A DNA stretch of 64,000 nucleotides from Psychrobacillus antarcticus (lineage in GTDB: Bacteria > Bacillota > Bacilli > Bacillales_A > Planococcaceae): positions 60,168 through 124,167 of the forward strand of contig NZ_JAIZDB010000003.1 in the NCBI RefSeq assembly GCF_029533155.1, read 5' to 3'. Each line of letters opens with the position of its first letter. Position 1 is the stretch's first letter. Below are positions 53,681 to 61,107 of this stretch, one piece after another. A program made the translations under genes and the position numbers. Below the pieces are notes generated by a model that was given only the letters and a program-made list of their open reading frames with translations, did no database searches and was not told the origin of the DNA.

Positions 53681-53712
53681 AGTTTCATATAATATTATTA
53701 TGTAAACTAAAT
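53681..53712 (+). repeat. Right dif-like direct repeat
   Basis: Direct copy of 43541-43572 at 28 of 32 positions. It carries the same perfect TTATGTAAACT half-site; the left half starts AGTTTC, somewhat closer to the dif XerC arm (ACTTCC). It lies between malR and the next, unrelated acetyltransferase gene. Confidence 0.7.
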
Positions 53713-53734
53713 ATTATGATGCAAGGAGAATTAT

Positions 53735-54277
53735 ATGTTTTCATACGAGATAAATGATACAACGCACTTAAAAATGCTCGATTTACGGGACACTGAACAT
53801 TTGTTCGCATTAACGATTCAATCAAAAGATACTTTAAGAGAGTGGCTTCCGTTTATTGATTTTACGAGGACTTCGGACGATACGAAGAATTTCATCCAAT
53901 CGACCATGAAGCAATTTAGTGAGAATAACGGTTTTCAAGCTGGGATTTGGTATGATGGGAGTCTTGCTGGTGTAATTGGGTTCCATAAAATTGATTGGAA
54001 TAACCAATCAACCAGCATAGGCTATTGGCTAGGGAATGATTATGTCGGATTAGGATTAATGACTAAATCAGTAGAAGCATTTGTGAATTATGCATTAGTA
54101 GATTTACAATTAAATCGTGTAGAAATTCGTGCAGCAGTAGGAAACCAGAAAAGTAGAGCTATTCCAGAAAGATTAGGTTTCAGGGAAGAAGGTCGTGTAA
54201 GACAAGCGGAGTGGCTATATGACCATTTTGTGGATCACGTCGTTTATGGAATGCTAGCAAGTGATTGGAAGAGGTAA
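53735..54277 (+). CDS. RimL/YdaF-like GNAT acetyltransferase
   Basis: 180 residues. LREWLPFIDFTRTSDDTKNF and IGYWLGNDYVGLGLMTKSVE are the ribosomal-protein serine acetyltransferase-type motifs; the CoA loop is G.G(L)MTK and NRVEIRAAVGN.KSRAIPERLGF closes the fold. Substrate may be a ribosomal protein or a small amine. AAGGAG precedes ATG. Monocistronic with its own terminator. Confidence 0.9.
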   Translation: MFSYEINDTTHLKMLDLRDTEHLFALTIQSKDTLREWLPFIDFTRTSDDTKNFIQSTMKQFSENNGFQAGIWYDGSLAGVIGFHKIDWNNQSTSIGYWLGNDYVGLGLMTKSVEAFVNYALVDLQLNRVEIRAAVGNQKSRAIPERLGFREEGRVRQAEWLYDHFVDHVVYGMLASDWKR

Positions 54278-54280
54278 AAC

Positions 54281-54323
54281 AATACCCCTGGTGTAACTGA
54301 ACTAAAGTTACACCAGGGGTATT
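54281..54323. terminator. Bidirectional terminator
   Basis: 18-bp perfect stem starting AATACCCCTGG and ending CCAGGGGTATT between two convergent acetyltransferase genes. Confidence 0.93.
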
Positions 54324-54327
54324 GTTA

Positions 54328-55143
54328 TTAATATATGTAGTAATCTTGTGCATGTACAATTTGAAATCCGATCGATTTGTATAAACCTAGTGCATGTACA
54401 TTTTCTGTTTCGACTTCTAAGTGGAGAGAATGACCTCGAGTTGAATATTTCTTAACTATATCCTGCAGTACTTTCCGTCCAATACCTTTTCCGCGGAAGT
54501 GGGGAAGTATACTAAATCCATAGATCCAAGCTTCGTTATCCTCTACTTTTACTCTAATTTTACCTACAGATTCTCCTGGCACATCAATAATATAGACGCT
54601 ATTGTCCATTTCAGCATCTAATCTGTTTTCTATTTCTATAGAACTTTGTTCATTTAACCCAAATGATTCTATATTTAAGCGAATTCGTAATGGAAGATCC
54701 TTTTGCTCGGCTATCCGTAAAGAGAAGCCCGTAACTTCTTCTAAATCTGTTTGTTCCCACTTCATTTGATGTTCAGAAAAGCTATAAACCGCTTTTTTGG
54801 CTTTCAAAAATGCTTTTCCTTCCTCAGAACCAGCTGGAGCATTTAACAAAATTTTATGGAAGTCCTGTAATCTTGCTTCAGCCATAGCCTGTTCAAATAG
54901 CTTGGTGAAATGATGTTTTCTACGTTCATTTGGTTTTACCATGCCACAAACCTCAACAGTCGTTCCAAACGGGTATAAGCCTATAAAAGCGATTAGTTCA
55001 TCCTTGTCATAGAGCAAAAAATCATACTTATCGTCAGAACGACTTTTTAACATATCCCAATTTAGCTTAAGTTGAATATTGTCATGTATTTCACATTCAT
55101 TTTGTAATGCTTCGATGTCCTTTAATTGTTTAGTAGTTAACAT
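54328..55143 (-). CDS. Tandem GNAT acetyltransferase
   Basis: 271 residues. The C-terminal GNAT domain has ILPHFRGKGIGRKVLQDIV (CoA loop) and ALGLYKSIGFQIV. The N-terminal half (FIGLYPFGTTVEVCGMVKPN followed by ERRKHHFTKLF) is a second, more divergent GNAT domain. Such tandem proteins often modify small metabolites; the substrate is unknown. ATG follows AAGGAG. Monocistronic. Confidence 0.85.
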   Translation of the reverse strand: MLTTKQLKDIEALQNECEIHDNIQLKLNWDMLKSRSDDKYDFLLYDKDELIAFIGLYPFGTTVEVCGMVKPNERRKHHFTKLFEQAMAEARLQDFHKILLNAPAGSEEGKAFLKAKKAVYSFSEHQMKWEQTDLEEVTGFSLRIAEQKDLPLRIRLNIESFGLNEQSSIEIENRLDAEMDNSVYIIDVPGESVGKIRVKVEDNEAWIYGFSILPHFRGKGIGRKVLQDIVKKYSTRGHSLHLEVETENVHALGLYKSIGFQIVHAQDYYIY

Positions 55144-55220
55144 ACATACTCCTTTATGAATTCATAATGTACTACAATTAATAGTATAACGAAATTTCTA
55201 TGAATAATATATTTTTTCTG

Positions 55221-55263
55221 AAAAAAAAGAACCGTTCACTAGAGAGTACCTCTAATGAACGGT
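55221..55263 (-). terminator. Rho-independent terminator of the RNase J gene
   Basis: ACCGTTCACTAGAG / CTCTAATGAACGGT with one G-U pair; on the minus strand it is followed by TTCTTTTTTTT. Located about 60 bases after the RNase J stop. Confidence 0.9.
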
Positions 55264-55320
55264 TTGTTTATATATAAATCCATAGTTTTGTTTGTATGAA
55301 AACATTTTCGTCCACTTTAC

Positions 55321-56991
55321 TTACACTTCAATAATTATAGGAAGTATCATTGGTTTGCGTTTCGTGCGACTGTATAAAAGCTTTTCAAGTGATTTTTTAA
55401 TGTTTTGTTTTAGAACACGTTGGTTTCTATTCGTTTCTCTTGTTTTCGAAATGGTAGATCGTACATGTTGATTGACTTCATTGATCAGCTCTTCCGATTC
55501 AGGTCCATACACAAACCCACGAGAAATCGTATCTGGTCCAGAAATTATTTTGCTATTTTCTTTACTTAGGGTGGTTACAATAACTAACATCCCATCCTTT
55601 GAAAGCAATTTTCGATCACGTAAAATAATTTCACCAACGTCTCCAATGCCGAAACCATCGACAAACACATTTCCGGCTTCAATGCTTCTTGTTTGTACGG
55701 CTTCCTCATTTACGATATCTACTACATCTCCGTTTTTAACGATGAATATATTTTTGCGTTCGACGCCTACTGCTTCCGCTAAAAGCTGATGATGATGAAG
55801 CATGCGATATTCACCATGGATAGGGATGAAATATTTTGGTTTCATCAATGTGAGCATTAGTTTTAGTTCTTCTTGACAAGCATGACCAGAAACATGCATA
55901 CCAGTGACATGACCTGAACCATAGATGACGTGGGCACCTAACGTATATAAGTTGTCTATAATTCTGGTAATACTCTTTTCATTACCTGGAATTGGTCCGG
56001 CAGCAAAAATGATTGTATCCTCAGGAAGGACTTCCACTTGACGGAAGCTTGAACTTGCTAATCGAGATAAAGCTGCCATCGGTTCTCCTTGACTACCTGT
56101 ACATATGATTACAATACTTTCTGGGTTCATTGAATTGATTTCATTTTGATCGACAAGCATACCTTCAGGAATAGTTAAGTATCCTCGGTCCATAGCAACG
56201 GATACGACATTGACCATACTTCTACCTAATAAGGATATTTTCCGGTTTGTCTTAATAGCAGCATTTACTATTGTTTGTACTCGGTGTACATTAGAGGCAA
56301 ATGTGGAGATGAAAATTTTTCTTGGAGCATTTCTAAACGCTTCCTCGACTTGTGCAGCAATTTTTTGTTCGGATGCAGTGAAGCCTGGTCTTTCTGCATT
56401 CGTACTTTCCGACAGGAGCAGCAATACGCCATTATATCCCAGCTCTGCCATTTTGTGAATGTCAGGATTTTGTCCATCTACTGGAGTCAAATCAAATTTA
56501 AAATCTCCTGTATGTACAATTGTTCCTTGAGAAGTATGAAAAGCTACCCCTAGACAGTCTGGAATACTGTGACTTACGCGGAAAAAGGATGTTCTAATTG
56601 TTCCGAGCCTTAACTTGGATTCGGAATCTATTAAAAATAGTTGTGTATTTCTTAATAATCCATGCTCTTTCAATTTGATTTCGATTAAACCTATTGTTAA
56701 GTTGGTTGCGTAAATTGGGATGTTGAGTTGTTTAAGGAAGTAGGGAATACCTCCAATATGATCTTCATGACCATGGGTAATGATCAAAGCTCTTATTTTA
56801 TCCTCATTTTCCTTTAAGTACGAAATATCTTGGATAATTAAATCTATTCCTAGTAAAGTTTCGTCCGGAAATTTCGACCCACAGTCTATGACAACTATGT
56901 CGTCATCCGATTGTATGACATACATGTTTTTTCCAATTTCATTCACTCCACCTAATGCGAAAATAGATACTTTTGTGTTTTCTGTACCCAT
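55321..56991 (-). CDS. Ribonuclease J, J1-type
   Basis: 556 residues, metallo-beta-lactamase/beta-CASP nuclease involved in mRNA decay and rRNA maturation. The active-site HGHEDHIGGIPYFL is intact, unlike RNase J2; HTGDFKFD, ICTGSQGEPMAALSR, FIPIHGEYRM and the final KRKPMILPIIIEV match J1. Where J1 has SGHGGQEE, this protein has SGHACQEE, and other parts are quite divergent, so it may be an extra paralogue. ATG at 56991 has GGAGG seven bases upstream. Monocistronic. Confidence 0.9.
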   Translation of the reverse strand: MGTENTKVSIFALGGVNEIGKNMYVIQSDDDIVVIDCGSKFPDETLLGIDLIIQDISYLKENEDKIRALIITHGHEDHIGGIPYFLKQLNIPIYATNLTIGLIEIKLKEHGLLRNTQLFLIDSESKLRLGTIRTSFFRVSHSIPDCLGVAFHTSQGTIVHTGDFKFDLTPVDGQNPDIHKMAELGYNGVLLLLSESTNAERPGFTASEQKIAAQVEEAFRNAPRKIFISTFASNVHRVQTIVNAAIKTNRKISLLGRSMVNVVSVAMDRGYLTIPEGMLVDQNEINSMNPESIVIICTGSQGEPMAALSRLASSSFRQVEVLPEDTIIFAAGPIPGNEKSITRIIDNLYTLGAHVIYGSGHVTGMHVSGHACQEELKLMLTLMKPKYFIPIHGEYRMLHHHQLLAEAVGVERKNIFIVKNGDVVDIVNEEAVQTRSIEAGNVFVDGFGIGDVGEIILRDRKLLSKDGMLVIVTTLSKENSKIISGPDTISRGFVYGPESEELINEVNQHVRSTISKTRETNRNQRVLKQNIKKSLEKLLYSRTKRKPMILPIIIEV

Positions 56992-57106
56992 ACTTAATCC
57001 TCCATTCAAAATTGCTATTCTCAGTATTACCTCAGATTCAAGTTTTATAAGGAGTTTTTTAATTTACTTAAGAGAAGGGAGGAGGCAAGTTAAATCACTG
57101 GTTAAT

Positions 57107-57153
57107 AAAAAGAATGGTTGTCCGTGAAATTGTCACGTTCACCCATTCTTTTT
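57107..57153 (-). terminator. Terminator of the tRNA gene
   Basis: AAAAAGAATGG / CCATTCTTTTT stem, beginning about 12 bases beyond the tRNA 3' end on the minus strand. Confidence 0.8.
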
Positions 57154-57164
57154 AAAGTTTATAA

Positions 57165-57236
57165 CTCCGGAGGTAGGACTCGAACCTACGACCAACCGGT
57201 TAACAGCCGATTGCTCTACCACTGAGCTACTTCGGA
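57165..57236 (-). tRNA. tRNA-Asn (GTT)
   Basis: 72-base cloverleaf on the minus strand: acceptor TCCGAAG, D arm TAGCTCAGTGGTAGAGCA, anticodon loop CTGTTAA with anticodon GTT (plus-strand 57202-57204), T arm GTAGGTTCGAGTCCTAC. No CCA encoded. The acceptor stem has one A-C mismatch at pair 5-68 (TCCGAAG against CTCCGGA), where B. subtilis has C-G. Confidence 0.95.
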
Positions 57237-57299
57237 ATTGTAGATATTTTACAAAGCTTATTGTGAACTAGTTGTTGTTAAAATATACATCCTATTTAA

Positions 57300-57719
57300 T
57301 CATTTAACTATTAAAGCGGGGCAATCCACACGCTTAATCACTTTATGGCTGACGTTACCTAACACCATTTCCTGTAAGCTATTCAAACCTCTGCTGCCTA
57401 TGACGAGTAGATCGACTTTCAGTTCATTGGCATATCGAACAATCTCAGGACCAGGAGCTCCTTTTAAAAAGGTTATTTTATAATTTATTTGTTCATTTTT
57501 TAATAATTGTTCCACATTGGAAATTTTCCGTTTACGCTTCAACAATAATGATTCAGACGATTGTGTATGTAAAATGTCTTGCTTTGATTTGTCAAAATCA
57601 GTGACCACCACTACTTCTATAATAGAAGTTGGCGAACACTTTGCCAATTTTATCGCTTCGACTGTTGCACGGATGGAGTTTTCTGAACCATCAGCTGCTA
57701 ATAAAATATGTTGATACAT
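57300..57719 (-). CDS. Universal stress protein (UspA family)
   Basis: 139 residues. HILLAADGSENSIRATVEA is the usual start and GSRGLNSLQEMVLGNVSHKV the ATP-binding G-2x-G-9x-G-x-S loop; CPALIVK ends the protein. Probably a dimeric ATP-binding stress protein in the cytoplasm. It starts 10 bases after the SulP stop, so it is cotranscribed with the transporter; SulP-Usp pairs are common and suggest regulation of the transporter. Confidence 0.92.
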   Translation of the reverse strand: MYQHILLAADGSENSIRATVEAIKLAKCSPTSIIEVVVVTDFDKSKQDILHTQSSESLLLKRKRKISNVEQLLKNEQINYKITFLKGAPGPEIVRYANELKVDLLVIGSRGLNSLQEMVLGNVSHKVIKRVDCPALIVK

Positions 57720-57729
57720 AAAATTCCTC

Positions 57730-59157
57730 CTATAATGAAGTAGTAATCCCTAATAACTTTTGATAAAGCAATTCACTAGCAGGATTCAAACCGACAACTG
57801 ATACGGTTTTTCCTTGCTCTTCTAATTTTGAAACTACCTTTACAACAGCTCCAACAGAAGATTCATCCCATAAATGGCTACTAGATAAATCGATGATAAT
57901 GTTGTTAGATGTTGCTTGTTCGATTGTTTGGATAAAATTCTGTGTCGATGCAAAGAATAGAGGACCTTCCACAATATATGTTCCGTCTTGTTCCGTTATT
58001 TTAACCTTTGAAATGGAAGCTACAAAGAACAGGGCACTCAAGATAACTCCAGTAACAACTCCGATAGCTAAATTATTTGTGTATAGAACAATTACTATGG
58101 TGATTATCATGACAATTGCATCAGCGCGGGGGGCTGTCACAGCATATTTAAAAGAACTCCAATCAAATGATCCAATAGCTACCATAACCATAATCCCAAC
58201 CAAGACAGGCATCGGAATATCTACAACTATATCACCTAGAACTATGATTAAAAATATTAAGAAAACCCCAGCAACTAACGTAGATAGGCGTCCACGACCA
58301 CCAGATTTAACATTAATCATGGATTGTCCAATCATCGCACAACCAGCCATACCACCAAAAAATCCTGTGATAAAGTTGGCAATTCCTTGTCCCCGAGCTT
58401 CACGATTTTTGTCTGATTTAGTATCTGTCATATCATCCACAATTTGAGAAGTTAGTAACGATTCAAGTAAGCCTACAACAGCTAAAGCTAATGAATAAGG
58501 TAGGATTATCTGAAGTGTTTCTAAAGTAAACGGCACGTCAGGTAGGAAAAAGCTTGGAAGACTTTGTGTAATGGTACCTAAATCTCCAACTGTTTTTAAT
58601 TCGATACCAAAAATAAATGTAATTGCAGTTAAGATGATGATCGCAATTAGTGGAGCCGGAATCCCTTTTATAAAGCGAGGAACAGTATAAACAATTATTA
58701 ATGTAACAGCGACAAAAACATACGTAATAAATCCTTCTCCTAAAACGTGAGGGACTTGTGCCATAAAGATTAAAATGGCCAATGAATTTACAAAGCCAAT
58801 CATGACAGAATTGGGTATAAATCGCATGAGCTTTGCAATTTTAAAGACACCCAACAAAATTTGAATGATTCCTGTTAAAATTGTGGCAGCTAATAAATAA
58901 TTTAGACCGTAATCAGCAACTAAATTAACCATAACAAGTGCCATAGCACCAGTTGCAGCTGATATCATACCAGGTCTACCACCGACAAATGCGATTATTA
59001 CAGCTATACTAAAAGAGGCATATAGACCAACCATAGGGTCTACACCTGCGATAATAGAAAAAGCAATAGCTTCAGGAATGAGCGCTAATGCGACGACAAT
59101 TCCTGATAAAATATCGCCTCTAATATTCCCAAACCATTGTTGTTGAATTGTTTGCAT
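57730..59157 (-). CDS. SulP family anion transporter with STAS domain
   Basis: 475 residues: ten or more membrane helices with the SulP signature ALALIPEAIAFSIIAGVDP, GLYASF and VTGVILSALFF, then a short cytoplasmic STAS domain (about 390-475, FASTQNFIQTIEQATSNN and DLSSSHLWDESSVGAV). Substrate could be sulfate, bicarbonate or another anion. Helix 8 region has GMAGCAMIGQSMIN as usual. ATG after GAAGGAG. First gene of a two-gene operon with the Usp gene. Confidence 0.92.
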   Translation of the reverse strand: MQTIQQQWFGNIRGDILSGIVVALALIPEAIAFSIIAGVDPMVGLYASFSIAVIIAFVGGRPGMISAATGAMALVMVNLVADYGLNYLLAATILTGIIQILLGVFKIAKLMRFIPNSVMIGFVNSLAILIFMAQVPHVLGEGFITYVFVAVTLIIVYTVPRFIKGIPAPLIAIIILTAITFIFGIELKTVGDLGTITQSLPSFFLPDVPFTLETLQIILPYSLALAVVGLLESLLTSQIVDDMTDTKSDKNREARGQGIANFITGFFGGMAGCAMIGQSMINVKSGGRGRLSTLVAGVFLIFLIIVLGDIVVDIPMPVLVGIMVMVAIGSFDWSSFKYAVTAPRADAIVMIITIVIVLYTNNLAIGVVTGVILSALFFVASISKVKITEQDGTYIVEGPLFFASTQNFIQTIEQATSNNIIIDLSSSHLWDESSVGAVVKVVSKLEEQGKTVSVVGLNPASELLYQKLLGITTSL

Positions 59158-59280
59158 AAAGTTTCTCCTTCGGATATAGTCAATAATAATGTCCCAAAAC
59201 CAATAGTTTTAGGACAATCTGACCTATCATAACATGTCTTTTCCTAAATAGGAATGCTTTTGGGAAATCGGAGGAGAAAT

Positions 59281-59823
59281 ATGAAGTACGGATACAGACG
59301 ACCATTAATTAATGACGAAGACTCGAAGTTGCAGCTAAATGATGTACCAATTATTGAAACCTATACTGAGCGTCACCCATATATGAAAAAAAGAAATGAA
59401 CTAGATGATTTAGTCATGAAGCTCACAAAAGGTGATCGACTATATGTACAAAACTTTGTTGTATTAGCCGATTCTCTCACACATTTTCAAGATTTATTAC
59501 GTGTATTTGAAAGAGATCAAGTAACAGTAACATTCATTGAAGAAAACATAGAAAATACAGATATATTATCGTTAAAGCTGATAGAGGTACTAGAGTTAAT
59601 GACAGACCTACAGACTAGAATCAAATCTCATCAATCAACTTTTGGTGTACGTGAGGCTCAGAAACAAGGGAAAATCATTGGACGCCCTAAAAAGTCTGAT
59701 GATAATCTAAATAGAGCATTTTATATGTATGATAGTAAAAAATATACACTGCAGCAAATTAAAGATGAAACAGGCATTAGTAAATCAACGCTTTATCGCT
59801 ACTTAGACCAGTTTAAACAGTAA
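59281..59823 (+). CDS. Serine-recombinase-like protein lacking the catalytic Ser
   Basis: 180 residues. The start MKYGYRRPLINDED aligns with the resolvase start (GYARVSTxDQ), but the R-x-S catalytic serine is replaced (RRPL). The middle (KGDRLYVQNFVVLADSLTHF) keeps the resolvase core pattern. The C-terminus is a Hin-type helix-turn-helix: GRPKKSDD then YTLQQIKDETGISKSTLYRY. It is probably a DNA-binding regulator rather than an active recombinase. ATG follows GGAGGAGA. Divergent from the SulP gene. Confidence 0.8.
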   Translation: MKYGYRRPLINDEDSKLQLNDVPIIETYTERHPYMKKRNELDDLVMKLTKGDRLYVQNFVVLADSLTHFQDLLRVFERDQVTVTFIEENIENTDILSLKLIEVLELMTDLQTRIKSHQSTFGVREAQKQGKIIGRPKKSDDNLNRAFYMYDSKKYTLQQIKDETGISKSTLYRYLDQFKQ

Positions 59824-59913
59824 AGCTAAGTCCGTTGGTCAAAACTATTCTTATGGGGCGTTATAAGCGTAAATAAAGCTTATTAAGACAGATTATAATA
59901 GGGTGTGATAATT

Positions 59914-60291
59914 ATGTGGAAAATAGTCAATGGGAAGTTAATCCAAACAGTCGATGAAACTAGAACTGAATATAAAACTCGAATAAGTGCTAGTTTAATA
60001 AAAAAGCTGAAAGTAATGGCAGAAGAATCAAATTCGCATATTGGCTATTTATTAGAAAATGGGTTTGAAAATATATTAAATGAAAGTGCATTAATTTATG
60101 ACAAGAAAAATAGACCGAAAGATCGCGTAGAATTCCGTACCACATGTGATAAGGATACACTGGAGAGCTTACGGTTATTTGCAAAGAGTAATAAGCTAAA
60201 TCTGAATGATGTAATTGAGGCAAGTGAAAGCTATATAAATTTAGAGGAAGTAAAAAATGCAAATTGGAGGTATAGAATAGTAAAAGAGTAA
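59914..60291 (+). CDS. Tandem ribbon-helix-helix-like protein
   Basis: 125 residues. Two similar units: TEYKTRISASLIKKLKVMAE with NSHIGYLLENGFENIL, and RVEFRTTCDKDTLESLRLFA with NLNDVIEASESYI. Each fits a short strand plus two helices as in ribbon-helix-helix DNA-binding proteins, so one chain could mimic a dimer. Homologues are sometimes labelled rRNA methyltransferase, which this length and pattern do not support. ATG at 59914 six bases after GGGTGTGA. It lies 110 bases before the repeat array. Confidence 0.6.
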   Translation: MWKIVNGKLIQTVDETRTEYKTRISASLIKKLKVMAEESNSHIGYLLENGFENILNESALIYDKKNRPKDRVEFRTTCDKDTLESLRLFAKSNKLNLNDVIEASESYINLEEVKNANWRYRIVKE

Positions 60292-60839
60292 AGAAGAGTA
60301 TATAAACTTAATTATAAAATAGGGATGTGGTCATAATATATATTATACTAAGTTGAGTATCATTAAAGAAGTATACTAGTAATATTGAGATATTAGAGAG
60401 ATGTACAACGACAAAAAAGTATGTACAAAAAAGACAAAAAACTATGTACATTATTTTTTTCTTATAATTAAATTGAAATTTACATCTTTTCTTTGTATCT
60501 ATTCCTCTTTAAATTAAGTGGATTGTACAAAAATAGAAATGTCCAATTAATTTGTACACACTTTTTTGTCCCTCAAAAGCTTGAATGTTTTTAGATGTTA
60601 TTTTGTACATACTTTTATGTCCTAAGTATAAAAAGACAAAAAACATGTACCTGCTTTAATGATTAAGTATTCCTAATTGTTCGTTACATGCTCTGGTAAG
60701 TTTTCTTGAATGACCTATCTTAAACCCCTATCTCCTGGTCTTTTTCGATGGTTTTTTGAATTGAGGTTTAACAAAAATTAAGATTCACTTCTGTTACTCT
60801 TACCTCTTACCTCTTTAATCAAGTCGGTAGATTATATTT
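60292..60839. other. Intergenic region dominated by a repeat array
   Basis: About 550 very AT-rich bases. The left 110 and right 190 bases show no gene or RNA I can recognise. The middle carries the TGTACA/GACA array. Confidence 0.6.
60402..60650. repeat. Array of 18-bp TGTACA/GACA repeats, Tn7-like end
   Basis: Forward copies: GACAAAAAAGTATGTACA (60410-60427), GACAAAAAACTATGTACA (60433-60450) and GACAAAAAACATGTAC (60635-60650). Inverted copies: TGTACACACTTTTTTGTC (60553-60570), TGTACATACTTTTATGTC (60604-60621) and a longer TGTACA...TGTC (60524-60543). The left border TGTACAACGACA (60402) looks like a Tn7/TniA-family terminus. These may be TnsB-binding sites. Confidence 0.6.
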
Positions 60840-61107
60840 CTAATTATCCATTTTTCCTAATATTAATCCCATAGGTGACTTATATGGAGCATAAAGAGTA
60901 AATTTATTTATTGGGCAGGTTGACCGTTTTTTAATGTCATTTATAATAGTTTGCATATATTGATAACGATCAGTTGGAAAATAAAAACTAATTTCTCCAC
61001 TAGAATTTAATGGAATCTGCACAAGATACGCCGGTATTCTATCATCTGGGTGAACGTGTTTATATTTTTTAGGCTGCTGAACTAATTCTAGCCATTTAGT
61101 ATAACGC
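60840..61107 (-). pseudogene. C-terminal fragment of TniQ/TnsD-like gene (other frame)
   Basis: On the minus strand an open frame without start signal reads IERYTKWLELVQQPKKYKHV, then HPDDRIPAYLVQIPLN, FYFPTDRYQYMQTIIND and ends LILGKMDN. It overlaps the end of the chimeric TniQ-like ORF in a different frame, so it is probably the displaced 3' end of the same transposition gene after a frameshift. Identity as TniQ-like rests on position only. Confidence 0.5.

Noticed and set aside
57893..58447. 184-codon plus-strand ORF opposite the SulP gene
   Set aside because: Shadow of the transporter coding frame; no start signal or recognisable domain.
60402..60650. CRISPR array
   Set aside because: Repeats are short, in both orientations and unevenly spaced, with no uniform spacers and no cas genes.
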